Shown: one piece after another, positions 28,401 to 37,379 of the stretch | Position numbering within the stretch: position 1 is the first letter of the stretch | Layout of the letters: each line of letters opens with the position of its first letter | Source of the DNA: Rhodobacter sp. NTK016B | GTDB lineage: Bacteria > Pseudomonadota > Alphaproteobacteria > Rhodobacterales > Rhodobacteraceae | Length of the DNA stretch: 64,000 nucleotides | Direction: 5' to 3' | NCBI RefSeq assembly: GCF_017303295.1 | Contig: NZ_JAFKOK010000013.1 | Location: forward strand, 1-64,000 | Made by a program: the position numbers and the translations under genes | The notes under the pieces: model-generated | What the model was told of the DNA's origin: nothing | Seen by the model: only the letters and a program-made list of their open reading frames with translations | The model's database searches: none

Positions 28401-28862
28401 CTGCGCGATGCGGGCATTGAGCGCGACCAGCACGTCGATGGTGCGCATGCGCGACAAGTCGATCGCCCCGATCAGCTTGGCCAGCTTCGGGCCTTCGGGT
28501 TCGGGGCGACGATAGATCGACAGATCCTCGCGCAGCTCGGCGGGATAGTCAAAAGGCCAGGTCTCGGCGCTTTCCTCGACGAAGAAATCGAACGGGTTGT
28601 AGACCGACATATCGGCGGTCAGATCGACCTCGATCTTGAATTCGCGCACCGGCTCGGGAAACACGAAGCGCGCCAGCCAGTTGCCATAGGGATCCTGCTG
28701 GTGGTTCACGAAATGCCCGCCGGGGCTGACCTTGAGCGAATGCGAGATCACCCGCGTGCGCGAATGCGGTGCCGGGCGCAGGCGGATGATCTGCGGACCG
28801 AGCGTCACCGGGCGGTCGTATTTGTAATGCGTCAGGTGATGGATCGAGGCGTAGATTGCCAT
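25416..28862 (-). CDS. Transglutaminase + DUF2126 large protein
   Basis: A 1148-residue protein, first in its operon. Residues 1-300 are a transglutaminase module: N-terminal beta domain [18 protein letters not shown], then catalytic Cys in [19 protein letters not shown] (about 180), His in DLHAWVEVF (about 230) and Asp in GLDPTSG (about 242). Residues about 300-1148 are DUF2126, a large conserved domain with ATP-grasp/amidoligase-like character, including [17 protein letters not shown] and CNQRPVPM. A charged, glutamate/arginine-rich linker lies near residues 580-620. With the next two genes it forms a conserved three-gene system of unknown substrate. Confidence 0.9.
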   Translation of the reverse strand: MAIYASIHHLTHYKYDRPVTLGPQIIRLRPAPHSRTRVISHSLKVSPGGHFVNHQQDPYGNWLARFVFPEPVREFKIEVDLTADMSVYNPFDFFVEESAETWPFDYPAELREDLSIYRRPEPEGPKLAKLIGAIDLSRMRTIDVLVALNARIAQEVNYTIRMEPGVQTPEETLTLRSGSCRDSSWLLVQVLRHLGFAARFVSGYLIQLKPDVKSLDGPSGTDVDFTDLHAWVEVFLPGAGWIGLDPTSGLLTGESHIPLAATPHYQNAAPISGGFSSDGQPEVDFAFDMTVKRVAEHPRITKPFSDESWERLNALGQEVDRQLQDGDVRLTMGGEPTFVSIDDFESDEWNTAAVGPQKRGLADDLIRRLRNRFAPGGFLHYGQGKWYPGESLPRWTFSLYWRRDGQPVWKNPDLIATEAPETPATADEAGRFLAAFARNLGLDEAFAQPAFEDPAEWILKEANLPPNVSPENSKLKNPEDRARYARVFDRGLTEPSGYALPLQRWWQSADKPARWRSELWKPRRGHIFLIPGDSPVGFRLPLGSLPYIPPAQYPYSYPADPTVEKDALPDFHDRLRAERAQDQGAVEREAREGAERDAMVPPTTQGRSQPSRPGAVEAERQDMRPQGPLETVEGVDPEFGAVRTALAIEPRDGKLCLFMPPCETLEDYLELIANAEITAAELGLPIHIEGYSPPTDPRLDVMRVAPDPGVIEVNIHPAHSWEECVATTEAIYDEARESRLGADKFMIDGRHTGTGGGNHVVVGGATTLDSPFLRRPDLLKSLILIWQRHPALSYLFSGLFIGPTSQAPRIDEARHDTLYELEIALNQIGDPVNGGGLPPAWLVDRLLRNMLTDVTGNTHRAEICIDKLYSPDGPTGRLGLVEFRGFEMPPHPRMSLAQQLLLRAIIARCWNSPVTGRPVRWGTVLHDRFMLPHFLWEDLLSLLADLREHGFDMDPVWFEAQSEFRFPFCGQIEAEGVHLEVRQALEPWHVLGETGAIGGTVRYTDSSVERLQVKLTTLHQDRYRVMCNQRPVPMARTSTSGVAVGGVRYKAWQPPESLHPVLPVNTPLVFDIYDDWTGRAMAGCTYHVAHPGGRNYDTFPVNAYEAEARRLARFEGHGHTPGSYRPVPEQPHPEFPMTLDLRRPAGLM

Positions 28863-29037
28863 GCGTGGCCCTTATCGCTGTGTGCCCTCCCACCATAGGG
28901 GGCGAGACGCATCTTGCCAGCGTGAATGCGGAATTTCCGCGGCAGAACCAAGATTTCCGTCCGCGCTGCCCGTCTGTTCAGCAGCCGCCGGAGCGCCGCA
29001 ATCCCCGCCGCCCGAGCAGGGCCGGAAAGGACGAGAT

Positions 29038-29106
29038 GGGGGCTGTCTGCCCCCCTCTTTGCCTGCGGCAAATTCACCCCCCGAGGATATTTGGGGAACA
29101 AAGATG
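29038..29106 (+). repeat. Dispersed intergenic hairpin element, copy F
   Basis: GGGGGCTGTCTGCCCCCC hairpin, TTGCCTGCGGCAA second stem, then AATTCACCCCCCGAGGATATTT and GGAACAAAGATG. Nearly the same as copy D although 14.6 kb away. It lies between the DUF2126 gene start and the cysNC stop codon, and may terminate cysNC transcripts. Confidence 0.65.
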
Positions 29107-29131
29107 CGCGCAGGGCGGTTCGGTCGCCCGA

Positions 29132-31033
29132 TCAGGGGATCAGGCGGGCGATGATGATCTCGGCAGCCTCGTCGGGCGTCATCGACGTGGTGTCGATACG
29201 CAGCTCAGGGCTTTCGGGCGCCTCGTAGGGACTGTCGATGCCCGTGAAGTTCTTGAGCTGACCCGCGCGCGCCTTGGCATAGAGCCCCTTCACATCGCGC
29301 TCTTCGGCCACGCTGAGCGGGGTATCGACGAAGACCTCGACGAATTCACCGGGCTGCATCATGCCGCGCACCATGTCGCGCTCGGAGCGGAAGGGCGAGA
29401 TGAAGGCGGTGACCACGATCAGGCCCGCATCCGTCATCAGCTTTGCCACTTCGCCCACCCGGCGCACGTTCTCGACGCGGTCGGCCTCGGTGAAGCCCAG
29501 ATCCTTGTTCAGCCCGTGACGCACATTGTCGCCGTCGAGCAGGAAGGTATGCCGGTTCATCCGCGCCAGCTTTTTCTCGAGCGCGTTGGCGATGGTCGAC
29601 TTGCCCGAACCCGACAGCCCCGTCAGCCAGACAACCGCCGGCTTCTGATGCTTCATCTTCGCGTGGTGGTCGCGGGTGATGTCGGTGGCCTGCCAGTGGA
29701 TGTTCTGGGCGCGGCGCAGCGAGAAATGGATGATGCCTGCGGCCACGGTGGCGTTGGTCATCTTGTCGATCAGGATGAACCCGCCCAGATCGCGGCTTTC
29801 GGTATAGGGCGCGAAGGGGATCTCGCGGTCGGTGGTGATATTCGCCACGCCGATCGAGTTGAGGTCGAGCGTCTTCGCCGCCAGATGTTCCTGGGTGTTG
29901 ACGTTGACCTCGTATTTCGGTGCCCCGATCGAGGCCGAGACGGTCTGCGCGCCGATCTTCATCCAATAGGCGCGGCCCGGCACCATTTCGTGCTCGTCCA
30001 TCCAGATGACCGCGGCTTCGAACTGATCCGAGACTTCGAGCGGCGATTTCGCCGCGACGATGACCTGCCCGCGCGAGCAGTCGATTTCGTCAGCCAGCGT
30101 GATGGTCACCGATTCACCGGCCACGCCCGCTTCGAGATCGCCGCCCAGCGCCACGACCCGCGACACGGTCGAGGTCTTGCCCGAGGGCAGCACGCGCACC
30201 TCGTCGCCCGGGCGCACGACGCCGTCAGCGATCAGGCCCGAGAAGCCGCGGAAATCGAGATTGGGGCGGTTGACCCATTGCACCGGCATGCGGAAGGGCT
30301 TGCGCTGATCGACGGTGCTGTCGAGTTCGACCGTCTCGAGGAAGGGCAGCAGCGAAGGACCGGTATACCACGGCGTGTTCTCGCTGGGCGCGGTGATGTT
30401 GTCGCCTTTGAAGCCCGAAATCGGCATCGGCGTGAAGCTTTCGATCCCGATCGAGGCGGCAAAGGCGCTGTAATCGGCTACGATCGCGTCGAACAACGCC
30501 TGATCGTAGCCCACGAGATCCATCTTGTTCACCGCGAGCACGATGTTCTTGATGCCCAGCAGGTTGACCAGATAGCTGTGGCGCCGCGTCTGCGTCAGCA
30601 CGCCCTTGCGCGCGTCGATCAGGATCACGGCCAGATCGGCGGTCGAGGCACCGGTGACCATGTTGCGGGTGTATTGCTCGTGCCCCGGGGTGTCGGCGAC
30701 GATGAACTTGCGCTTTTCGGTCGCGAAGAAGCGGTAGGCCACGTCGATGGTGATGCCCTGCTCGCGCTCGGCGGCGAGGCCGTCGACCAGCAGCGCGAAG
30801 TCGATTTCCTGCCCCTGCGTGCCGACGCGCTTGCTGTCGGCTTCCAGCGCGGCCAGCTGGTCTTCGAAGATCATCTTCGAATCGTAGAGAAGGCGACCAA
30901 TCAGCGTGGATTTGCCGTCATCCACCGACCCGCAGGTGATGAAGCGCAGCATGGTCTTGTGCTGATGGGTTTCGAGATAGGCGTCGATATCCTGCGCGAT
31001 CAGCGCGTCGGTCTTGTAGATCGGATCGGTCAT
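29132..31033 (-). CDS. cysN: Sulfate adenylyltransferase subunit 1 / adenylylsulfate kinase fusion (CysNC)
   Basis: A 633-residue bifunctional sulfate-activation enzyme. Residues 1-440 are the GTPase subunit of ATP sulfurylase: G1 GSVDDGKST at 35-43, G3 [13 protein letters not shown]4 NKMDL. Residues about 455-633 are APS kinase, with P-loop GLSGSGKST near 472 and [20 protein letters not shown]. It makes APS from sulfate and ATP with CysD, then phosphorylates it to PAPS. The fused form is the NodQ/CysNC type common in alphaproteobacteria. It follows cysD by 49 bases on the same strand, with AGGTGA before the ATG. Confidence 0.96.
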   Translation of the reverse strand: MTDPIYKTDALIAQDIDAYLETHQHKTMLRFITCGSVDDGKSTLIGRLLYDSKMIFEDQLAALEADSKRVGTQGQEIDFALLVDGLAAEREQGITIDVAYRFFATEKRKFIVADTPGHEQYTRNMVTGASTADLAVILIDARKGVLTQTRRHSYLVNLLGIKNIVLAVNKMDLVGYDQALFDAIVADYSAFAASIGIESFTPMPISGFKGDNITAPSENTPWYTGPSLLPFLETVELDSTVDQRKPFRMPVQWVNRPNLDFRGFSGLIADGVVRPGDEVRVLPSGKTSTVSRVVALGGDLEAGVAGESVTITLADEIDCSRGQVIVAAKSPLEVSDQFEAAVIWMDEHEMVPGRAYWMKIGAQTVSASIGAPKYEVNVNTQEHLAAKTLDLNSIGVANITTDREIPFAPYTESRDLGGFILIDKMTNATVAAGIIHFSLRRAQNIHWQATDITRDHHAKMKHQKPAVVWLTGLSGSGKSTIANALEKKLARMNRHTFLLDGDNVRHGLNKDLGFTEADRVENVRRVGEVAKLMTDAGLIVVTAFISPFRSERDMVRGMMQPGEFVEVFVDTPLSVAEERDVKGLYAKARAGQLKNFTGIDSPYEAPESPELRIDTTSMTPDEAAEIIIARLIP

Positions 31034-31082
31034 GTCTGTTCACCTCAGAGGGTGTTGAAAGTCTGGGCGAGAAAGCGGCGGC

Positions 31083-31988
31083 TCAGAAATAGCCTTCCTG
31101 CTTCTTCTTCTCCATCGAGGCGGCCTGATCGTGGTCAATGGCGCGACCCTGACGCTCGGACGTGGTGGTCAGCAGCATTTCCTGGATCACCTCGGGCAGC
31201 GTCGTGGCGTTGCTTTCGACCGCGCCCGTCAGCGGGTAGCAGCCCAGCGTGCGGAAACGGACCGAACGCATCACCGGCTCTTCGCCCGGATTGAGCGGGA
31301 AGCGGTTGTCGTCGACCATCAGCAGCAGACCGTCGCGGGTGACGGTCGGACGCGGCGCGCTGAAATAGAGCGGCACGATCTCGATCCCTTCGAGGTGGAT
31401 GTATTGCCAGATATCCAGCTCGGTCCAGTTCGAGATCGGGAAGACCCGCATCGACTCGCCCTTGTTCTTGCGCGCGTTGTAGAGCCGCCAGAGTTCGGGG
31501 CGCTGGTTCTTCGGATCCCAACGGTGATTGGCCGAGCGGAACGAGAAAACACGCTCTTTCGCGCGCGATTTCTCTTCGTCGCGACGCGCGCCGCCGAAGG
31601 CCGCGTCGAAACCGTATTTGTCGAGCGCCTGTTTCAGGCCCTCGGTCTTCCACATATCGGTGTGAAGCGAACCGTGATCGAAGGGGTTGATCCCTTTCTC
31701 TTTCGCCTCGGGGTTCTGGTAGACCAGCAACTCCATCCCCGCATCCCGCGCGGCCTTGTCGCGCAGCTTGTACATGTCCTGGAATTTCCAGGTCGTATCG
31801 ACATGCAGCAGCGGGAAAGGCGGCGGCGAGGGATAGAAGGCCTTTTTGGCCAGATGCAGCATCACCGCGCTGTCCTTGCCGACGGAATACAGCATCACCG
31901 GCTTCTGCGCTTCCGAGACGACCTCGCGCATGATGTGGATGCTCTCGGCTTCCAGGCGTTGCAGGTGGGTCAGGGTTTTCACGGACAT
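31083..31988 (-). CDS. cysD: Sulfate adenylyltransferase subunit 2
   Basis: A 301-residue catalytic subunit of ATP sulfurylase, the same size as E. coli CysD. It has the PP-loop [12 protein letters not shown], the TTWKFQDMY segment and the conserved C-terminus ending KKKQEGYF. I chose the ATG at 31988 ([10 protein letters not shown]) because AAGGAAG lies at the right distance; an upstream in-frame ATG at 32012 would add eight residues. Works with CysN to activate sulfate. Divergent from a LuxR-type regulator across a gap with a perfect 16-base palindrome. Confidence 0.96.
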   Translation of the reverse strand: MSVKTLTHLQRLEAESIHIMREVVSEAQKPVMLYSVGKDSAVMLHLAKKAFYPSPPPFPLLHVDTTWKFQDMYKLRDKAARDAGMELLVYQNPEAKEKGINPFDHGSLHTDMWKTEGLKQALDKYGFDAAFGGARRDEEKSRAKERVFSFRSANHRWDPKNQRPELWRLYNARKNKGESMRVFPISNWTELDIWQYIHLEGIEIVPLYFSAPRPTVTRDGLLLMVDDNRFPLNPGEEPVMRSVRFRTLGCYPLTGAVESNATTLPEVIQEMLLTTTSERQGRAIDHDQAASMEKKKQEGYF

Positions 31989-32059
31989 TCCCGCTTCCTT
32001 GTCAGTTCGCATGTGTTTCGCATTGTCACGGCAGATAGCAACCGCTAAGCCGGGTTTCA

Positions 32060-32075
32060 CCCCCCATATGGGGGG
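32060..32075. promoter_or_regulatory. Perfect palindrome CCCCCCATATGGGGGG in cysD/luxR-type divergent region
   Basis: A 16-base perfect palindrome lies 72 bases before the cysD start and 30 bases before the divergent regulator start. The position suits a shared operator controlling sulfate activation and the regulator. No matching known motif comes to mind. Confidence 0.45.
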
Positions 32076-32104
32076 CTGTATGTGCGTTTGGTCAGGTTCC
32101 GCCG

Positions 32105-33124
32105 ATGCTGCAGCAATCCAATGACGTCGAAATCCTGCGCTTTCTTTATGCCGATGCGCGCGCGCCCGGCGGGGACTGGGCACAGAGCCTGCCGCTTTTG
32201 GCGACGATGACCCGGGCGCGCGCGGTCACATTGCTGATCGAGACGCGCGGGACGCTCCAGCGTGTCGCGCTGGGTCCGAAAGCCCCTTTACCGCCGCAGC
32301 CCCGGCTGGAGGCGCTGCGCCATTCGCGGGTCTATGCGCAGGACGAATTCGAGGCGCAGACCGGCATGCTTCGCGTGATCCGCGTCGATCCGATCGCGGG
32401 CCTGCGCGGTTGGCTCTGCCTGTGGCACCCTTTCACCGATTTCCGTGCGGTCGACACCGTGCTTTTGGGCCGAATCGCGCCCTATCTGGAACAGGCGCTT
32501 GAAATCTGGCTTGACGCCGGAGCCGAGCGCGCGCGGCAGGCCCGGGCCGAGGCATTGGCGCATAATCTGGGCGCGGGCTGGCTGTGGCTCGATCCGACCG
32601 GGCGGGTGGTCGAGGCCAGCGAGACGGCGCGCAACGCCTTGCTGCGCGGTACCGCCCTGCGGCTGACGGTGAACGGGCGGATCGAGGGGCGCAACCCGGT
32701 CGCGGGACGAGACTTTCGCCGCGCTCTGGATCTGGCGCTGGCGGGGGCCGAGGGGCCGCATCTGGTCACGCTGGACGAGACCGCGCACGCCGAATTGGCG
32801 ATCGAGCCCGGTCTGGCGGCCCCCGCCCCGGGCATTGAGCCGAGCCTGCGCGCGGTCGTACGCTGGGCGCCGGATGTGGCCGGACGTGACCTTGCCGCTC
32901 TGGCACGGGCCTTGGGTCTCAATCGCAGTGAAGCGCGGCTGACGGCGCTGATCTGCGACGGGAATTCGCTGGCGGAAGCGGCGGCGGTGCTGGGCTGGAC
33001 GCTGGAAACTGCGCGCAGTTGCTCGAAGAAAATCTACGCGCAGACCGGGACGCGCGGGCAGCCGGACCTCCTGCGCTCGGTGCTGAACGGCGCCTGTGTC
33101 GCGTCGCTGGCGGCACCGTCCTAG
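32105..33124 (+). CDS. LuxR-type HTH transcriptional regulator
   Basis: A 339-residue regulator. The C-terminal 65 residues form a LuxR/NarL-like [52 protein letters not shown], matching the form common in rhodobacterial stand-alone LuxR proteins. The N-terminal 250 residues contain GAF/PAS-like stretches ([28 protein letters not shown]) suggesting small-molecule or redox sensing. It is divergent from cysD-cysNC over 116 bases with a strong palindrome, so sulfur status is a reasonable guess for its signal; this is inference. Confidence 0.82.
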   Translation: MLQQSNDVEILRFLYADARAPGGDWAQSLPLLATMTRARAVTLLIETRGTLQRVALGPKAPLPPQPRLEALRHSRVYAQDEFEAQTGMLRVIRVDPIAGLRGWLCLWHPFTDFRAVDTVLLGRIAPYLEQALEIWLDAGAERARQARAEALAHNLGAGWLWLDPTGRVVEASETARNALLRGTALRLTVNGRIEGRNPVAGRDFRRALDLALAGAEGPHLVTLDETAHAELAIEPGLAAPAPGIEPSLRAVVRWAPDVAGRDLAALARALGLNRSEARLTALICDGNSLAEAAAVLGWTLETARSCSKKIYAQTGTRGQPDLLRSVLNGACVASLAAPS

Positions 33125-33194
33125 CGCTCGCGCTTCCCCCTTTGACCGCCCCCGCCCCGCCCGCTAGGGTCGCGGCGGACAAACGGGGAATGCG

Positions 33195-34070
33195 ATGCGC
33201 TGGCTGGGCGTGGATATGGGCGGCACGGCCACGCGGTGGGTCCTTGTGGACGCCGATCACCGGGTCGTGGCACGAGGCGAAACGCCGGGCGCAACCGGTC
33301 TTGCCTTCGACGCGGCCGGGCGCGCGGCGCTCGCCGCCGCGCTGACCCCGATCCGCGCGCAGGGGCCGGTGACAGGGGCGTATCTGGGCGTCACCGGCGC
33401 GGGCTTCACGGAGGATCCCGACCTGCGCGACCAGATCGCGGTCGCGCTGTCCCTGCCCCCGGAAAAGACGCGCGTCGTCAATGACATGGTGCTGGCGTGG
33501 CGGGCCTGCTGGCCCGATGGCGGCGGGCATCTGGTCGCGGCAGGCACCGGCTCGGTCGGGTTCACGATGCGGGGCGAGACGCTGTTGATCGGTGGGCGCG
33601 GCACCCTGATCGACGATGCCGGATCGGGCGCGTGGATCGCGCTGCGGGCGCTCGACGCGCTGTGGCGGCGTATCGACGAGACCGGCAAACCCGACGGGGC
33701 CGAGATCTTGGCCGAGGCGCTGTTCACGGCATTGGGCGGCGCCGATTGGGAGGCCACGCGCCGCTCGGTCTATAGCGCGGATCGGGGCGCTATCGGGCGG
33801 CTGGCGCGCCCGGTGGCCGAGGCCGCAATGGCGGGGGATCCGCTGTCGCTGGATCTGATGCGGCAGGCGGGCGCCGAACTGGCCCGGCTGGCGCGCGTTC
33901 TGGTTTCGCGGGCGGGCGCGGCGCCGGTCGCGGTGATCGGCGGCGTGCTGACGCTGCATCCGGGTATCCGCGCTGCGCTGGAAGCCGCAACGCCCGGCAT
34001 CGCGCTGTGTTATCCGCAACCCGACGCCGCGCTGACGGCGGCACAACTGGCGCAGGAGAGCTTCGCATGA
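33195..34070 (+). CDS. BadF/BcrA-type sugar kinase (N-acetylglucosamine / MurNAc kinase-like)
   Basis: A 291-residue ASKHA-fold kinase. The phosphate-1 loop is GVDMGGTATRWVLVD at the N-terminus; further motifs are VVNDMVLAW, VAAGTGSVGF and GRGTLIDDAGSGAWI, as in N-acetylglucosamine kinase and Clostridium MurK of the BadF family. It should phosphorylate GlcNAc and/or MurNAc at position 6. The stop overlaps the murQ start (ATGA), so it likely supplies MurNAc-6-phosphate to the etherase, bypassing a PTS importer. GlcNAc specificity cannot be excluded. Confidence 0.85.
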   Translation: MRWLGVDMGGTATRWVLVDADHRVVARGETPGATGLAFDAAGRAALAAALTPIRAQGPVTGAYLGVTGAGFTEDPDLRDQIAVALSLPPEKTRVVNDMVLAWRACWPDGGGHLVAAGTGSVGFTMRGETLLIGGRGTLIDDAGSGAWIALRALDALWRRIDETGKPDGAEILAEALFTALGGADWEATRRSVYSADRGAIGRLARPVAEAAMAGDPLSLDLMRQAGAELARLARVLVSRAGAAPVAVIGGVLTLHPGIRAALEAATPGIALCYPQPDAALTAAQLAQESFA

Positions 34071-34945
34071 GCAGCACCGAACAGGCCGCCCCCCGGTTTT
34101 CGGGGATCGAGGACTGGCCCTCGGAAGATCTGGCCGCAGCGCTTCTGGAAACGCAGCTGGCCGCCGTGGCCGCGGCTGGTGCCGCGCGCCCTGCCCTTGC
34201 GACCGCCATCGACGCCTGTGCCGCGCGGCTCGCGCGGGGCGGACGGCTGATCTATCTGGGCGCGGGCACCTCGGGGCGGCTGGCCGTGCTCGACGCCGCC
34301 GAATTGCCGCCGACATTCGACTGGCCGCCTGAGCGCGCGGTGGCCCTGATGGCGGGAGGCCCCGCGGCTGTCACCAACGCGGTCGAGGGGGCCGAGGACA
34401 GCGAGAGCGAAGCCCCCGCCGCGCTGGATGCGCTCGGGCTGAGTGACGCGGATGTGGTGATCGGCGTCGCGGCCTCGGGCCGAACGCCCTTCGTGCTGGC
34501 TGGCATCGCCCATGCCCGGCGGATCGGCGCGCTGACGCTTGGTGTCACCAGTGCACCCGAAGCTGCCCTGGCCGGAGCCGCCGAGATCGCGCTGGTGGCC
34601 GAAACCGGCGCCGAGATCATCGCGGGCTCCACCCGGATGAAGGCGGGCACCGCGCAGAAGGTCTTGCTGAACTGCCTGTCAACCGGGGTGATGATCCGTC
34701 TGGGCTATGTCCATCGCGGTCGGATGGTCGAGATGCGGCCCACTAACGTCAAGCTGCGAGCCCGCGCGGTGGCGATGGTGGCCGATCTGACCGGTGAGAA
34801 CCTTGTGGCCGCCGAAACCGCGCTGGACGCGGGCGGCACGATCAAGCGCGCGGTGGTGATGCTGACGCTGAGGCTGGATGCCAAGGCGGCCGAGGCGCGC
34901 TTGCAGGCGGCTGGCGGGATGCTTGGGAAGGCGTTGACGGGCTGA
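34067..34945 (+). CDS. murQ: N-acetylmuramic acid 6-phosphate etherase
   Basis: A 292-residue SIS-domain lyase, close to the usual MurQ length. Diagnostic segments are IYLGAGTSGRLAVLDAAELPPTF, AASGRTPFVL, and EIIAGSTRMKAGTAQKVLLN, followed by EMRPTNVKLR. It cleaves the lactyl ether of MurNAc-6-phosphate to GlcNAc-6-phosphate and D-lactate in cell-wall recycling. Translation is coupled to the preceding kinase by an ATGA overlap. No anhydroMurNAc kinase (AnmK) gene is seen here, consistent with the BadF-type kinase feeding it. Confidence 0.95.
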   Translation: MSSTEQAAPRFSGIEDWPSEDLAAALLETQLAAVAAAGAARPALATAIDACAARLARGGRLIYLGAGTSGRLAVLDAAELPPTFDWPPERAVALMAGGPAAVTNAVEGAEDSESEAPAALDALGLSDADVVIGVAASGRTPFVLAGIAHARRIGALTLGVTSAPEAALAGAAEIALVAETGAEIIAGSTRMKAGTAQKVLLNCLSTGVMIRLGYVHRGRMVEMRPTNVKLRARAVAMVADLTGENLVAAETALDAGGTIKRAVVMLTLRLDAKAAEARLQAAGGMLGKALTG

Positions 34946-35007
34946 GCGCGGAGGGGCGCCAGTTTCTAACGTAGGATCAGTTCCTTAGCCCGGAGCAAGC
35001 CGAAGGC

Positions 35008-35147
35008 GCCGGGCAAGCGCCGGCCCGTCCCGACGGGCTGGCGCTCTGGCTGCCGCCCGCGCAGAACGGAGGTCATGCGGATCTGGCACCATAAAGCGCG
35101 CTGTTCCACCGTTGCCGCGCCACCCCACGGGCCAGCGCTTGCCCGGC
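35008..35147. repeat. Inverted repeat with nested hairpin between murQ and guanine deaminase
   Basis: GCCGGGCAAGCGCCGGCCC (35008-35026) is the inverse of GGGCCAGCGCTTGCCCGGC (35129-35147) with one mismatch in 19. A tight hairpin GCCCGTC-CC-GACGGGC lies at 35023-35038. The region separates two convergent genes and could be a bidirectional terminator or a small mobile-repeat remnant. Confidence 0.45.
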
Positions 35148-35163
35148 GGCCCAAAGGTTCTGC

Positions 35164-36507
35164 CTATCCCGCCATCCCCGCGACTTGCGTCCCCTGCACC
35201 CAGACCCGCGCGATGTTGGGCTTCGACGTGCCGTAAAGCACGCGCTCAAGCAGCCGCACGCCGGTCTCGTCGTCGAAAGCGCGCAGGGTCCCCGCCTCGA
35301 CCGACGGGTCGATCAGCATTGCATCGAACGCCATCCCCGGCACGAAGGCGCCAACCGGCAGGCCCAAGGTCTCGGCCCCGCCCCGCGTCGCGAGGTGGAA
35401 GGCCGTCACTGCGTCGATCCGGGCGCCGGGCTGGCCCGCGCGCGCTTCGGGCGCCAACGCAGGCTCGACACCCGTTTCCAGCATCCGCGCGGCGGTGACG
35501 GCCATGCGCGCGGTCTCCCAGATCGTGCCCGCAGGCCCGCCTGAGATGTCCGAGCCCAAACCCACCGACACGCCCGCGCTCAGCGCCTTGCGCAGCGGAA
35601 AGACCGAGCCTGCGAAATAGGCATTCGACAGCGGGCAATGCGCGACGCCCGTCTTGTGCCGCTTCATCAGCGCGAAATCGCTGCCCGACAGGAAATTCCC
35701 ATGCGCCAGAACCGAATGCGGCGTCATCAGACCGAAGCGCGCGAGGCTCTCGGCGTCGCTCATGGCGTGGCGATCCAGCACGTAGCCGTGCTCCCAGTCG
35801 CTTTCCGAGACATGAGTATGCACCCGGCAACCCGTCTCGGCGGCCAGCGCGCCCAAACCTGCCAGCGCCTCATCCGTGCAGGCGGGAATGAACCGCGGCA
35901 TGACCACGGGTTCGACCAATCCGTCATTGCCGGGCAGCGTGCGGATATGCTCGATCAGCGCGCGGGTGCCGGCGATGGCGTCCTCGGCGCTCACATCGCG
36001 GTAATAATCCGGACAATTCTCGGGGTGGTCCATCGCCACCTTGCCCACCAGCGCGCGCTGGCCAAGCTCGAGACACAGCTCGGCCAGCCGCTGGGTTGCG
36101 GGCAGATGGACGGTGCCGAAATAGAGCGCCGTGGTCGTGCCCGAGGCCAGCAGATCGCGCACCAGCCGGGAATAGACCCGTTCGGCGAAGGCAAGGTCGC
36201 TGTAGCGCGCTTCCAGCGGGAAGGTGTAGCGTTGCAGCCAGACCTCGAGCGGCTCATCCAGCGCGGTGCCAAGCTGGGGATATTGCGGCGCATGGATATG
36301 CAGATCGACGAAGCCGGGAAGCAAAAGCGTGCCTTCCGGCAGGCGGATCGCATCGGCGGGGGGCGCATAGCCATCCGCGCCGGGGCGATGAACCGCCACG
36401 ATCACACCCTCGTCGCCGATCTCGATGGCGAGCTCGGCGAAATCCTCAAGCGTGCCGTCAGGGCAGTGAAAACCCCGCGCAACAAGGGTCCGTCCGGCAA
36501 GCTTCAT
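35164..36507 (-). CDS. guaD: Guanine deaminase
   Basis: A 447-residue amidohydrolase that converts guanine to xanthine. Metal and active-site motifs are LLLPGFVDLHIHAPQYPQLG (HxH plus the guanine-deaminase APQYPQ signature), AMDHPENCPDYYRD, HTHVSESDWEHGYV, LAHGNFLSGSDFALM and HCPLSNAYFAGSVFPL, with the late metal aspartate in GLGSDISGG. The start overlaps the stop of the oxygenase-subunit gene (ATGA), so its long open frame upstream is only antisense-like coincidence. It is the last gene of a seven-gene operon for nucleobase uptake and breakdown. Confidence 0.94.
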   Translation of the reverse strand: MKLAGRTLVARGFHCPDGTLEDFAELAIEIGDEGVIVAVHRPGADGYAPPADAIRLPEGTLLLPGFVDLHIHAPQYPQLGTALDEPLEVWLQRYTFPLEARYSDLAFAERVYSRLVRDLLASGTTTALYFGTVHLPATQRLAELCLELGQRALVGKVAMDHPENCPDYYRDVSAEDAIAGTRALIEHIRTLPGNDGLVEPVVMPRFIPACTDEALAGLGALAAETGCRVHTHVSESDWEHGYVLDRHAMSDAESLARFGLMTPHSVLAHGNFLSGSDFALMKRHKTGVAHCPLSNAYFAGSVFPLRKALSAGVSVGLGSDISGGPAGTIWETARMAVTAARMLETGVEPALAPEARAGQPGARIDAVTAFHLATRGGAETLGLPVGAFVPGMAFDAMLIDPSVEAGTLRAFDDETGVRLLERVLYGTSKPNIARVWVQGTQVAGMAG

Positions 36508-37358
36508 GCCGCGCTGGCGCCTTCGCCCAGCGTGGTGCCATAGGTCAGGCCCTTTTCCTTCAGCCAGCGCCGATAGGCGACCGAGGACGCATCGGCGCGC
36601 GTCGGGATCTCGGCACGCGGTTCGAGCGGCAACAAGGCCGGGCGCTGATTTTCCAGAATGATGCGGTCTTGCAGGAAAATCACCTGCTGGAACCCGATCA
36701 GATCGGCGATGCGCGCGCCTTCGTCGATCAGAAACATCACCGGATGGGCGCGGCACCGGTCGGGGTCGAGCGGCTGCACGAACAACGCGATCACGTCCCA
36801 GCGCTCGGTCGCCATCGGGCAGGTCTTGTAGAGCACGGTCACGAAGGGCGTCGCGATGCGGTACATGTAATCGGTCTTGAGCGCACCGCCCGCCGACAGC
36901 GCGGCCTTGGGCTGCACGAAGGTGCAATTGGTGGCCCAGACCTCGTCCACGTCGCGGCGGATCTCGCAATCGTATTGCGCGACTTCCGTATGCGGCTCGG
37001 ACCCAAGAATATCGGTATGCACGAAGGGAAAATGCGCCATGTCGAGGAAGTTCTCGACGATCCGCAGGCCCGACGCTTTCACGGTGATCGCGCCGCAAGG
37101 CACGTAGCGGCGGTCGGCCTCTCTCGCTTCGGGGATGTCGGGCACATCGTCCGAGGCAGGCTCGCCCAGCGTGGTCCACAGATAGCCATAGCGCTGGCGG
37201 ACCGGCAATCGGCGTCCCCGCGCCGAGACCGAAATCGAATCGCCCGCGCGACCGACGGCCAGATCAACGCCGAGCAGCCTGTTCCCACTTCCGCCCTGCG
37301 GCACATCCGCGAGGTTTTCGATGCAGTACCATTGATCCAGTGCGGCTTTCTCGGCCAT
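36504..37358 (-). CDS. Rieske-less non-heme iron oxygenase catalytic subunit (NdmC-like), copy 1
   Basis: A 284-residue protein of the ring-hydroxylating oxygenase alpha-subunit family. The mononuclear iron site is clear: ENFLDMAHFPFVHTD gives D106, H109 and H114, and FLQDRIILENQRP supplies the probable third ligand aspartate. The N-terminal 95 residues keep a Rieske-like outline (DQWYCIENL, LLGVDLAV, YLWTTLGEP) but no CxH...CxxH cluster ligands, and are about 60 residues shorter than normal. This matches NdmC of Pseudomonas putida CBB5, which needs a Rieske cluster in trans. Paralogue of the gene at 50473. The stop overlaps guaD and the 8-oxoguanine-deaminase-like gene lies 21 bases upstream, so its substrate is probably a methylated or oxidised purine. 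Confidence 0.82.
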   Translation of the reverse strand: MAEKAALDQWYCIENLADVPQGGSGNRLLGVDLAVGRAGDSISVSARGRRLPVRQRYGYLWTTLGEPASDDVPDIPEAREADRRYVPCGAITVKASGLRIVENFLDMAHFPFVHTDILGSEPHTEVAQYDCEIRRDVDEVWATNCTFVQPKAALSAGGALKTDYMYRIATPFVTVLYKTCPMATERWDVIALFVQPLDPDRCRAHPVMFLIDEGARIADLIGFQQVIFLQDRIILENQRPALLPLEPRAEIPTRADASSVAYRRWLKEKGLTYGTTLGEGASAA

Positions 37359-37379
37359 GGCGATCCCTTTGCGTTCTGC

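Noticed and set aside
25467-28898. A 1143-codon open frame on the plus strand opposite the DUF2126 gene
   Set aside because: It is the antisense shadow of a well-supported gene in high-GC DNA; its translation is arginine/glutamine-rich with no domain motifs.
35164-37179. Apparent fusion of guanine deaminase with an N-terminal 220-residue domain
   Set aside because: The extra part is the oxygenase gene read in another frame; the ATGA overlap at 36504-36507 marks the true start.
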